Source: JAQVCM01 sp040403095
GTDB lineage: Bacteria; Bacteroidota; Bacteroidia; Flavobacteriales_D; Crocinitomicaceae
DNA length: 64,000 bases
Reading direction: 5' to 3'
NCBI GenBank assembly: GCA_040403095.1
Contig: JBBALI010000011.1
Span: 1 to 64,000 of the forward strand
The position numbers and the translations under genes are program-made. How positions within the stretch are numbered: the first letter of the stretch is position 1; each line of letters begins with the position of its first letter. Under the pieces are notes generated by a model that worked only from the letters and a program-made list of their open reading frames with translations, was not told where the DNA came from and did not search any database. Below, piece by piece: positions 17,078-25,415 of the stretch.

Positions 17078-17707
17078 ATGCAGAAATTAGAAAAAATTAA
17101 TGAACGTGTGATTGTTTATATAGATGGTTTCAACTTATATTTTGGGATGAGGGAGGCAGGTCTAGATAACTGCAGATGGCTTGATGTTAAGAAAATGATA
17201 AACAAACTTTTGCAGAGCAATCAAACACTTGTTAAGATAAAATATTTTACAAGTCGGGTGAGCAATAATCCAGATAAACAAAAAAGACAAGCTACATACA
17301 TTGATGCCTTGGAGTCAATTGGTGTTGAGATTTTTTATGGAAATTACCAAGATGGATCGCAAGAATGTAATAGATGTGGTCATATTTGGCGAACAGCAAA
17401 AGAAAAAATGACTGATGTGAACATTGCAACAAGTATGTTAGTCGATGGGTTTAAAGATGAGTATGATATGGCAATGCTGGTATCTGGTGACAGTGATTTA
17501 GTTCCACCAATAAAAGCGGTACACGCAAATTTTAATAAGAAAAGGGTTCTAGTCGCTTTTCCTCCAAAAAGACACAATTCATCCATTGTTTTAGTAGCAA
17601 AAGGCTCGCTTACAATTGGTCGTAAAACGTTGGTTGATTCACAGTTTGATGAAGTTGTTAAAAGTAAAACAGGATACAACTTAAAAGTTCCAACTTCATG
17701 GAAATAA
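17078..17707 (+). CDS. NYN-domain (LabA/DUF88-like) ribonuclease
   Basis: A 209-residue protein of the NYN branch of the PIN-like nuclease fold. The conserved acidic residues are visible: Asp16 in VYIDGFNLYFG, Asp113 in EKMTDVNIAT, and Asp138/Asp140 in SGDSDLVP. These should bind the metal for RNA cleavage. A CxxC knuckle (Cys97, Cys100) is inserted before the second motif, perhaps part of a zinc site. It follows the MmeI-OLD pair and the Abi stub in the same orientation but behind a 222-nt gap containing two hairpins, so it may be expressed separately. NYN proteins are frequent in defence and toxin contexts; a housekeeping RNA-processing role is also possible. Confidence 0.8.
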   Translation: MQKLEKINERVIVYIDGFNLYFGMREAGLDNCRWLDVKKMINKLLQSNQTLVKIKYFTSRVSNNPDKQKRQATYIDALESIGVEIFYGNYQDGSQECNRCGHIWRTAKEKMTDVNIATSMLVDGFKDEYDMAMLVSGDSDLVPPIKAVHANFNKKRVLVAFPPKRHNSSIVLVAKGSLTIGRKTLVDSQFDEVVKSKTGYNLKVPTSWK

Positions 17708-17765
17708 ATCTAAACTAAAATTGAAACCAAATCTTTTTTGAATTAGATTTTCAACAGATAAAATT

Positions 17766-17936
17766 TTACAAAGAACCATTAATCTTCACCGCATTAGTTG
17801 GTGTCTCTCTCGTTTTCGCCTTTTCAATTTGAGGACGAACTTCTTTATTAAACGTTTCAGCTGCTTTCTTCTTAAAATCAGCCAAATCAATTCGGTTTGA
17901 AGTTTTTCTATCTGTTACTTTGATACTTATTTGCAT
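17766..17936 (-). CDS. Small hypothetical protein, 56 residues
   Basis: An ATG-to-TAA frame of 56 codons on the minus strand, convergent with the NYN gene. The peptide starts MQISIKVTDRKTSNRIDLAD, is highly charged (Lys/Arg/Glu), contains a predicted helix (about 18-45) and ends in VKINGSL. Codon use is regular for this genome, and the frame fills the gap neatly. I do not recognise a family. Its place at the edge of the defence island makes an antitoxin-like or regulatory role conceivable but unsupported. Confidence 0.45.
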   Translation of the reverse strand: MQISIKVTDRKTSNRIDLADFKKKAAETFNKEVRPQIEKAKTRETPTNAVKINGSL

Positions 17937-18053
17937 GACGAAAAATACTTTTCACAAAGGTGAGAAATTTGTTCCAATTGGAAAATTTTTATACTCCTTG
18001 GAATTGAATTTTACACTAAAATTCAACTTTATAGCATAGTAGTTTCTATTCCT

Positions 18054-19217
18054 CTACTTCGCATACTCCTTCACAACCACCCCTTTCTCAATCCGATATT
18101 TCTGATTCATGAACGTGAATTTTTCGCCTTCGCTTTTCTTGATTAAATTTTCCAAATCAGCTTCCATGGTGTGGACGGAGCCGCCTGTTTTGCGGGCAAG
18201 GTTGAGGTATTCGGCACTGATGCCGTAGCTGGTGCCACACAAAATGATGCGCACAGGTTTGTTGAGTTTTTCCAATAAAACGATGTCTTTTATGGGCGCT
18301 AAATTGTCGGCGATGAGAATGTATTCTGACGCTTTGGGCGCAACTTTGTAGGCGTATAACAATGCTTCGCAATCGTTTTCTGGCGCGTCGCCTCCGCAAC
18401 CTGCACGGATGGTTTTCATTGCCAATTCGCGAACTTGTTTGTAATTGTTGCCTTTGTCGTGGTAAATTCCACCCGTGCTTCCAATCACTTTTTTGCTGTT
18501 GGGCGTTGAATCGCCATCGTTGAAGAAAATCAAATCTTGGATGCGGTGGTCGTTTACTTTCAACTTAAACCACAAAACCAATTGCGCGGTATATGGCGCC
18601 ATCGAACCTGTCATATCGGCCACAACGGCCATGTTTTTCCAATTTTTATTGCGCTCAAAAACTTTGAAAATCGTTGAGTCAGGCAAACTTTTTCTCAATT
18701 TCATTGGGTCTTTGATGTCTTCCTCCAGCGGTAAATACTTGCTCGTAACTGCAATTTCCATCAAGCGGTCTTCCTCGGTTTGTGGTCCTTTGTAGTGGAT
18801 CACAATGCCGTGAAACATCGTTTTGGCTTCCGCTTCGTTTTTGCAATCCGTTTGGCGAATGATTTTCCAAGTGATTTCGTAATTCGAAACCAAGGATTTA
18901 CGCCAACTTTCAACTTCTTTGATGCGATTCAAATTCAATTTTTTCAAATCTTGCCCTTTGGGATAATCGGTGAAAACCAAATCAATTTGTCGCACATCGG
19001 CTGTTTTCAAAAATAATTTGTCTTTTTCCGAAATCAAATAACTTTCGCCAAAAGGCATATTAAAAACCTCTGCTTTCAAAGACGTCGTCTTCAACAAATA
19101 CCGCGGACGTTGAATTTCAACTTGTCCTACAATTTCCGTCGCGGTGCGAATTTCTGTGGCCAAAGATGAAAATGTTGCTGCAACACTCACCCAACATAAA
19201 AGAAGCAATTTTTTCAT
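18054..19217 (-). CDS. Exported protein with von Willebrand A-like domain
   Basis: A 387-residue secreted or periplasmic protein. Signal peptide 1-21 ends near SLA-T. The central domain from about 195 begins AVVADMTGSM, with Asp201, Thr203 and Ser205 forming a variant MIDAS metal site (DxTxS instead of DxSxS), followed by the usual beta-alpha alternation (LIFFNDGD, EYILIADN, VRIILCGTS). The domain probably binds a protein ligand through a divalent metal. Neither neighbour is functionally linked: the small gene upstream of the defence island is on its 3' side and a 370-nt repeat-bearing gap lies on its 5' side. Confidence 0.7.
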   Translation of the reverse strand: MKKLLLLCWVSVAATFSSLATEIRTATEIVGQVEIQRPRYLLKTTSLKAEVFNMPFGESYLISEKDKLFLKTADVRQIDLVFTDYPKGQDLKKLNLNRIKEVESWRKSLVSNYEITWKIIRQTDCKNEAEAKTMFHGIVIHYKGPQTEEDRLMEIAVTSKYLPLEEDIKDPMKLRKSLPDSTIFKVFERNKNWKNMAVVADMTGSMAPYTAQLVLWFKLKVNDHRIQDLIFFNDGDSTPNSKKVIGSTGGIYHDKGNNYKQVRELAMKTIRAGCGGDAPENDCEALLYAYKVAPKASEYILIADNLAPIKDIVLLEKLNKPVRIILCGTSYGISAEYLNLARKTGGSVHTMEADLENLIKKSEGEKFTFMNQKYRIEKGVVVKEYAK

Positions 19218-19287
19218 AATAAGGAGAATTTAATGACTTATTTGGTATATAATGTCGAAGATTGAAAAAGGTAACGGATGGAAGTTG

Positions 19288-19377
19288 GATTCGCTACGCG
19301 TCTGCCTGCGGCGGTGTTGGATGGTTGGATTTTTAGATTCGCTGCACGTCTCCCTGCGGTGGTGTTGGATGATTGGA
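19288..19377. repeat. Two-copy tandem repeat, 48-bp period
   Basis: A roughly 42-bp unit, beginning gattcgct and containing ctgcgg-ggtgttggatg, occurs at 19288-19329 and 19336-19377 with a few substitutions. It fills part of the 370-nt gap between two divergent exported-protein genes and is more GC-rich than its surroundings. Confidence 0.6.
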
Positions 19378-19442
19378 TGATTGGATTGTTCGAATTTCAA
19401 CTTTTTAATAATCTAAAAAAGCGTGTCTATTGAAGAGATATT

Positions 19443-19484
19443 AATTTCAGTTGGGGCGCAATGCATTGCGCCCCAAACGAAATT
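19443..19484. repeat. 26-bp perfect palindrome with extended arms
   Basis: The half-site ttggggcgcaatg is followed directly by its reverse complement (19451-19476), giving 26 bp of perfect palindrome. Short outer arms aatttc / gaaatt (19443-19448 and 19479-19484) extend it. It looks like a REP-type element rather than a terminator, as no T run follows. Confidence 0.7.
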
Positions 19485-19556
19485 AACGCCCTAAAGTTGC
19501 GACGCAACGACTCCTAAAATCTTACTATCTTATAGCGTAGCTGGTCTCTTTTTTAC

Positions 19557-19564
19557 TATTTTTG
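19557..19564 (+). promoter_or_regulatory. Candidate -7 promoter element
   Basis: TATTTTTG fits TAnnTTTG and lies 23 nt before the TTG start of the gene at 19588. No clear -33 element was found. Confidence 0.35.
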
Positions 19565-19587
19565 TACGGCTGACTATTTAAAATCTT

Positions 19588-22083
19588 TTGAAAAAATTCC
19601 ACTTCATACATACAGTAATTCGATTCATATTGATTGGTTTAGGAATTTTTTCTTCCTCGAATCTTGCATTTGCTCAAAAGGAGATTTCAATTTCCAAGAC
19701 GACGGAACGGATTCAAATTGATGGAAAATTTACTGAAAACACTTGGAGGACGAATGTTGTGGCAACTGATTTTTCACAAATTACCCCAGCTCCAGGAAGC
19801 AATCCTTCGCAAAAAACAGAAGTGCGTTTGAGTTACGATGACCATGCATTGTACATTGCAGTGAATTGCATCGACGAACCGCATTTGGCTTCCAAAATTC
19901 TTTCGTTGCGCGATGATTTTCATGCGAATATTGACAATTTCAAGCTTTTTATTGACACTTACAACGACGATCAAAATGGTTTCGTTTTTGGCGTCAGCAG
20001 CATGGGCGTGCAATACGATGCGAAAATTTACCAAGGCGAGGAAAGTCCAGAATTGAACATGGTTTGGAACAGCGAAGTGTTGCATACTGAAAATGGCTGG
20101 CAATTGGAAATCAGAATTCCTTATTCTGCGATTCGATTCCCGAAAACTGGCGTGCAAAATTGGGGCGTAAACTTTGAGCGCTACATCAGTCGCAACCGCG
20201 AAGTTTCTTCTTGGAACCCTGTGAAACCAGATTTCGAAAATTACATGGCTCAATGCGGGCAATTGAAAGGCGTGGAAGGAATTGCACCTCCTTTGAGATT
20301 GGCTTTGATTCCGTATCTTTCTGGCTACGTGAGTCATTATCCGTTCAATGATCCAAGTGTCAGAAATGTTTCGCAACAACTTAATGGCGGAATGGACATC
20401 AAATTAGGATTGAACGAAGCTTTTACATTGGACATGACTTTGGTTCCCGATTTCGGACAAGTCGTTTTTGACAACCAAGTGCTGAATTTGAGTCCGTTTG
20501 AAATTCAATTCAACGAAAACAGACAATTTTTTACCGAAGGAACTGAATTGTTCAACAAATCAGGATTGTTTTACAGCCGAAGAATCGGGATTCAAGCGCC
20601 CAATAGCGTTTTGACGACTTTGTTGAATGAAAATGAAATTCTGAACGAAGTGCCACAATCTTCACAATTATACAACGCGTCGAAAATTTCTGGTCGCACT
20701 AGAAAAGGACTTGGCATTGGCATTTTCAATGGAATTACAGCGCCCCAAAAAGCCAAAGCTTTCAATTTAACTGACAGCACAACGCGTGAAATATTGGTTT
20801 CTCCACTCACCAATTACAATGTGTTGGTGTTAGATCAAAACTTGAAGAACAATAGCAGCATCACTTTGACCAACACGAATGTAACTCGTTCAGGTTCATT
20901 TTATGACGCCAATGTGACAGGTTTTGATAGTAAATTTAACACCAAAGACAATCGTTATTTTGTGGGCGCTTTTGGCGCAGTTTCGGGGAAATATTATACC
21001 AATAAAAAGCAATTTGGACATACAAGTGGAGTCAATTTTGGAAAGCAAACTGGAAATTTCATCTTTTCATCCAATTACTACGAAGAATCAGATACGTATG
21101 ACCCAAACGATTTGGGATTTTTGATGAACAACAACAGTCGCGTGTTCAATCAGTTATTCAGCTACCGCATTTTCAAACCTTTTTGGCGTCTCAATCGATT
21201 GACAACCAATCTGAATATTTCCTATAATCGACTTTACAAGCCTGATGTTTATGTATCAACAGTAGCATCACTAAGCGGCTTTGTAAACACCAAAAAATTT
21301 CACGCGATGGGATTCAACGTGGATGCGACTGTCACGCCCAATTACGATTATTTTGAACCACGAGTTTGGGGTAAATTTTTCACGCGACCGAAAGCAGTCA
21401 ATTATGGCGCTTGGATTTCGACGAATTACCAGAAAAAATTTGCGTTAGATGTCAATACTTTTTGGACTTACATCGACCGCGAAAATTGGCAAGAATATGG
21501 CTATGGAATTTCGCCACGTTGGAGAATTAGCAATCAAATTTTCTTGGTGTATGAGCTGGAACACACTTTGAATACAGGAAGTCAAGCTTTCGCTGTTCCT
21601 TTCGGAATTCCTGCAGAAACTACTAATGCTATTATTTTTGGAAATCGAGACAGAACCAATGTGACCAACACAATTAATTTGCGCTATACTTTTACTAAAA
21701 GAATGGGATTTACTTTCCGATTGAGACATTATCGTTCAACAGTGAAATACAATTATTTCTATGATTTACAAGACGATGGAAGTTTAACGCGAAATACTTT
21801 CACTGGATTGGATGTCAACGCAGAATCAGCATACAACACCAATTTCAATGCGTTTACGATAGACATGGTTTACCGTTGGGTTTTCAAACCAGGAAGTGAA
21901 ATCAACGTGGTTTGGAAAAATTCGATTTTCACCAACGACAAGCGCGTGCAGGAAAGCTACATGCGAAATTTGAATTCAACCTTTGAAAATGGCGCATTGA
22001 ATAGCATTTCCATCAAAGTGATTTATTGGTTGGATTACCAAACTTTGAAAAGTGCATTGAAGAAGAAAAAGGTTGTGAGTTAG
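19588..22083 (+). CDS. CBM9-like / DUF5916 outer-membrane protein
   Basis: An 831-residue exported protein. A signal peptide (1-29, ending in AFAQ) precedes a CBM9/DOMON-like sugar-binding domain (about 35-235; ERIQIDGKFTENTW at its start is the family hallmark). The remainder is a beta-barrel of the DUF5916 type with many aromatic strands. Members are common in Bacteroidota and often sit next to sugar transport genes; the activity is unknown. The start is TTG (MKKFHFIH), the only codon giving a proper signal peptide. Its stop overlaps the stop of the converging sugar transporter gene, so it borders the glucan locus, but it has no regulator site of that locus. Confidence 0.8.
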   Translation: MKKFHFIHTVIRFILIGLGIFSSSNLAFAQKEISISKTTERIQIDGKFTENTWRTNVVATDFSQITPAPGSNPSQKTEVRLSYDDHALYIAVNCIDEPHLASKILSLRDDFHANIDNFKLFIDTYNDDQNGFVFGVSSMGVQYDAKIYQGEESPELNMVWNSEVLHTENGWQLEIRIPYSAIRFPKTGVQNWGVNFERYISRNREVSSWNPVKPDFENYMAQCGQLKGVEGIAPPLRLALIPYLSGYVSHYPFNDPSVRNVSQQLNGGMDIKLGLNEAFTLDMTLVPDFGQVVFDNQVLNLSPFEIQFNENRQFFTEGTELFNKSGLFYSRRIGIQAPNSVLTTLLNENEILNEVPQSSQLYNASKISGRTRKGLGIGIFNGITAPQKAKAFNLTDSTTREILVSPLTNYNVLVLDQNLKNNSSITLTNTNVTRSGSFYDANVTGFDSKFNTKDNRYFVGAFGAVSGKYYTNKKQFGHTSGVNFGKQTGNFIFSSNYYEESDTYDPNDLGFLMNNNSRVFNQLFSYRIFKPFWRLNRLTTNLNISYNRLYKPDVYVSTVASLSGFVNTKKFHAMGFNVDATVTPNYDYFEPRVWGKFFTRPKAVNYGAWISTNYQKKFALDVNTFWTYIDRENWQEYGYGISPRWRISNQIFLVYELEHTLNTGSQAFAVPFGIPAETTNAIIFGNRDRTNVTNTINLRYTFTKRMGFTFRLRHYRSTVKYNYFYDLQDDGSLTRNTFTGLDVNAESAYNTNFNAFTIDMVYRWVFKPGSEINVVWKNSIFTNDKRVQESYMRNLNSTFENGALNSISIKVIYWLDYQTLKSALKKKKVVS

Positions 22084-23885
22084 TGCGTAGCAATTGCATT
22101 TTCATCCAACGAAACACCTTGTTTTTTCAAAATTCTTCTTGCTGAAAAAGCAAAAATCACCAAGTAAGCAAAACAAACTGCTCCAATCACAAACGAAAAT
22201 TGAATGCCGATTATATCAGCCAATTTACCTTGAATTGGAGGCAAAATGGCACCACCTAAAATCATCATTACCAAAAAGGATGAACCTTGAGATTGATGTC
22301 CACCCAAACCTGCCAAGGAAAGCGAGAAAATCGATGGCCACATGATGGAACAAAATAAACCACAACTCAAAAATGCGTAAACCGCGGTCAATCCTGTGGT
22401 CATCATTCCTACGACAATGGCTGCGATTCCCAAAAATCCAAAAACGCCTAAAGTCAATGCTGGTTTGTCTTTCGTTAGAAAGGAAGCAACAATTTGAAAA
22501 ACCACGCAACCTGTGTACATGTATAATTTGTCGATGTTATAGCCGGCTAATTTGGTGAATCCAAGTACCAAACCAAAAGCTACCAAAGGAACAATCACTT
22601 TTAAAATCTGTTTGGTTTGCTCAGAAAAGTTGAAAGCATTGATGGCACCAGCCCAGCGACCAATCATCAAACTTCCCCAAAACATCGCGATAAAAGGTGC
22701 AATTTCAGAAGAACCATAACCGCCAAATTCCTTTTGCTTCAAAAGTTCGCCTAAATTACTTCCGATTGCCACCTCCACACCAACGTAAGCAAAAATCGCC
22801 AACATTCCTAAAGTTAGCTGTGGATATTGCATCGCTCCCCAACCTGCTTTTTGTTTTTTTCCTTTTGCAAATGCAAATAAAAGTCCTGCAACAACCACCA
22901 ACAATCCGCCTGACAGCCAATAAAGTCTGTTTTTTTCCAATGGCATTTTCGTTTCGTGAATACTGACTTTTAAATCTGCTTCAACTTTTCTGTTTTCAGC
23001 AATTTTCTCTTGACTAAAATTAATGTTTTCATCTTTTTTCAAAGCGACAATTTCTTCTAACTGCGTTTCAAATGTGACCAACTTCTTCGCTTCCTTCGTT
23101 CTGTAACTATTGAAAACTGGTGCAAAACACGCCGCTAATAAAATTGTAATGATCAAAAGAGTGTACATCGCTTTTTTGGGTTTTACACCTTCAATCATTG
23201 TAGAACTTTCTTCCAAAATCGGAGTAATTTTTCCCGCAGGAACTTTTTTAGACAATCCAAAAAGTGCTGCAACGCCTACAAATAAAATTCCTACAAAGGC
23301 ATACAAAATAATGACTTTGGTCAAAGGAAGCGATTTGATCATGTCATCGCTGATTGCTGAAGCCGTTCCGAAAAGCGCCAATGCAACAATCAATGGTCCG
23401 ATTGTCGTCCCTAAACTATTGATTCCGCCACCCAAACTGATTCTGTTTCCGCCAGTTGCTTCGTCTCCGAGCATAATCATAAATGGATTGGCAGAAGTTT
23501 GTTGCAATGAAAACCCTAACGCAACGATGAAAAGTCCGAGTAACATGCCCACAAAAACATTGAAATAAACCGAAACGATCATAATCGCCGCTCCAAATGC
23601 GGAAAATAACAATCCATAAACGATGCTTTTCTTGTAGCCCCAAGTGCCCACAATGTCTTTGGAAACAGTGGTACTGAAAATGAAAATGCCTAACGCACCA
23701 GTGTAGTAGGCGATGTAAAATGAAAAATCAATCAGCTGACTTTGAAATTGATCCAGGTGAAAGTAATTCTTACAAAATGGGATGAAAACACTGTTTCCAG
23801 CGGCGATAAATCCCCAGAAGAAAAAAACCGTTGAAAGGGTTGCAAGTGCACCGTAATTTGTTTTTTGATTATCTGCTTGTGACAT
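22080..23885 (-). CDS. FucP/GluP-type sugar-proton symporter (MFS)
   Basis: A 601-residue inner-membrane transporter of the FHS subfamily of the major facilitator superfamily, which imports monosaccharides such as glucose, galactose or fucose with protons. The N-terminal half shows the FHS pattern FFFWGFIAAGNSVFIPFCK and GFSLQQTSANPF. Between the halves lies an insertion of about 100 residues (about 215-310), with an extra membrane helix and a charged coiled segment, longer than in classical FucP. In this locus the likely substrate is glucose released from beta-glucan. It is divergent from the GH-A gene at 24066 across a 180-nt region carrying a predicted operator (24034-24054). Confidence 0.88.
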   Translation of the reverse strand: MSQADNQKTNYGALATLSTVFFFWGFIAAGNSVFIPFCKNYFHLDQFQSQLIDFSFYIAYYTGALGIFIFSTTVSKDIVGTWGYKKSIVYGLLFSAFGAAIMIVSVYFNVFVGMLLGLFIVALGFSLQQTSANPFMIMLGDEATGGNRISLGGGINSLGTTIGPLIVALALFGTASAISDDMIKSLPLTKVIILYAFVGILFVGVAALFGLSKKVPAGKITPILEESSTMIEGVKPKKAMYTLLIITILLAACFAPVFNSYRTKEAKKLVTFETQLEEIVALKKDENINFSQEKIAENRKVEADLKVSIHETKMPLEKNRLYWLSGGLLVVVAGLLFAFAKGKKQKAGWGAMQYPQLTLGMLAIFAYVGVEVAIGSNLGELLKQKEFGGYGSSEIAPFIAMFWGSLMIGRWAGAINAFNFSEQTKQILKVIVPLVAFGLVLGFTKLAGYNIDKLYMYTGCVVFQIVASFLTKDKPALTLGVFGFLGIAAIVVGMMTTGLTAVYAFLSCGLFCSIMWPSIFSLSLAGLGGHQSQGSSFLVMMILGGAILPPIQGKLADIIGIQFSFVIGAVCFAYLVIFAFSARRILKKQGVSLDENAIATH

Positions 23886-24033
23886 AGGGTTGCGTTTTTC
23901 TATTAGTTTCTATTTTAAATATTCAGAATTTTATCAATAAAAATTAGAAATTCAAACTTTTATTGATTTTGCATGTTGTTAAATAAATTAACATTTCTTA
24001 TCAATTTGTTGCGCAATTTAAAAATAAAATTTA

Positions 24034-24054
24034 ATATTGTACAAATTACCATAA
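24034..24054. promoter_or_regulatory. Predicted Nudix-HTH regulator operator, site A
   Basis: ATATTGT-N7-ACCATAA with spacer acaaatt. It matches site B (34724-34744) and site C (37827-37847) in arm sequence and in the 7-nt spacing. It lies 11 nt before the GH-A start, in the divergent promoter region shared with the sugar transporter. Confidence 0.6.
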
Positions 24055-24065
24055 CAAATAATTGA

Positions 24066-25415
24066 ATGCATAAGATTTTAATTTTCATCTCGTTTCAATT
24101 TATCGTTGGTTTTACTGCATTACTTTATGCACAAGTAAACAAAGTAACGATTGTTTCTGATGCTGCTGGACAATGGCAATTGAAAGTCAATAATGAAAAC
24201 TACTACATCAAAGGTGGTGGTGGAACAGTTCATTTAGATGTTTTGAAATCTTGCGGTGGAAATACCATTCGAACTTGGGGAATTGAAAACGCACAAGAAA
24301 TTTTGGATGCTGCACAAAAGATGAACATGAAAGTGATGTTGGGCTTATGGGTTCAGCACGAGCGTCATGGCTTTGATTACGACAATCAAGAAAAAATCGC
24401 TGCGCAACTAGAATCTTTTCGTTTGGCAGTTAGAAAATACAAAAATCATCCTGCATTGTTGCTTTGGGGCGTTGGTAACGAATATGAATTGGAATATAGC
24501 AACACGAAAGTTTGGGCAGCGGTAAACGACATTGCCAAAATGGTTAAGGAAGAAGACCCAAATCATCCAACTTCAACTGTTACAGCTGGAACCAATCCTG
24601 AAAAATTGAAATTTATCAAAGAGGTAATGACAGCTGTTGATATATATGGAATCAATACTTATGGCGATATTGAAGGTGTTGAAAAAGTATTGAGAGACGG
24701 AAATTATCAAGGTCCATACATGATCACAGAATGGGGTCCGAACGGACATTGGGAATCTCCGAAAACCAAATGGGGAACTTCCATCGAACAAACTAGCACA
24801 GAAAAAGCGAAAGTTTATTTAGACAGATACCAAAAATGCATCGCAGGTCAAGGTAAACAATGCATTGGCTCATTTGCCTTTTTGTGGGGACAGAAACAAG
24901 AATATACGCATACTTGGTACGGCATGTTCAATGAAGCAGGAATGCCAACAGAAGCAATCGACGCATTGGAGTTTGATTTCACTGGAAAATATCCTGAAAA
25001 TAGAAGTCCTTCTGTGGATTCAATTCATTTTAACGGTCAAAATTCGGTCAAAAATGTGATTTTGAATTCGAAAGAAAAATATGATTTTGAAGTTTTTGCC
25101 AAAGATTTGAATCAAGATAACTTATCTTATGAATGGGAAATGTATCCTGAAAGTACAGACTTAAAATCTGGAGGTGATGCTGAAGCAAAACCAACGATGA
25201 TTCCAGGAAAACTGAAAGGAAAAAACAGTTCAGCAGTTCAACTTGTTGCACCCAATTCTGAAGGAAGATATCGTTTATTTGTAACGGTGAGCGATGGAAA
25301 AAAAGTCGCCTATTTGAACGTTCCTTTTTACGTTCAATACGATCCAAACAGTAGCGCTAACGCGAAATCAATTCAATTTAAAAAGCAAGATTTAAAATCA
25401 TTTGATGAAGAATAA
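24066..25415 (+). CDS. Clan GH-A glycoside hydrolase (GH2/GH5-like TIM barrel)
   Basis: A 449-residue exported enzyme, first of a six-gene operon. A signal peptide (1-22, ending in LYAQ) precedes a TIM barrel to about residue 315. The clan GH-A acid/base is Glu139 in GVGNEYELE and the nucleophile Glu222 in MITEWGPNGHW; their 83-residue separation is normal for retaining beta-glycosidases of this clan. An Ig/PKD-like beta domain follows (about 320-430). It probably cuts beta-glucan or its oligosaccharides, given GH16 and GH3 partners. I cannot fix the GH family: GH2-type, GH5 or GH158 are candidates. Confidence 0.75.
   Translation: MHKILIFISFQFIVGFTALLYAQVNKVTIVSDAAGQWQLKVNNENYYIKGGGGTVHLDVLKSCGGNTIRTWGIENAQEILDAAQKMNMKVMLGLWVQHERHGFDYDNQEKIAAQLESFRLAVRKYKNHPALLLWGVGNEYELEYSNTKVWAAVNDIAKMVKEEDPNHPTSTVTAGTNPEKLKFIKEVMTAVDIYGINTYGDIEGVEKVLRDGNYQGPYMITEWGPNGHWESPKTKWGTSIEQTSTEKAKVYLDRYQKCIAGQGKQCIGSFAFLWGQKQEYTHTWYGMFNEAGMPTEAIDALEFDFTGKYPENRSPSVDSIHFNGQNSVKNVILNSKEKYDFEVFAKDLNQDNLSYEWEMYPESTDLKSGGDAEAKPTMIPGKLKGKNSSAVQLVAPNSEGRYRLFVTVSDGKKVAYLNVPFYVQYDPNSSANAKSIQFKKQDLKSFDEE

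Noticed and set aside
19774..20379. 201-codon minus-strand frame
   Set aside because: It is antisense to the CBM9/DUF5916 gene with no recognisable domain.
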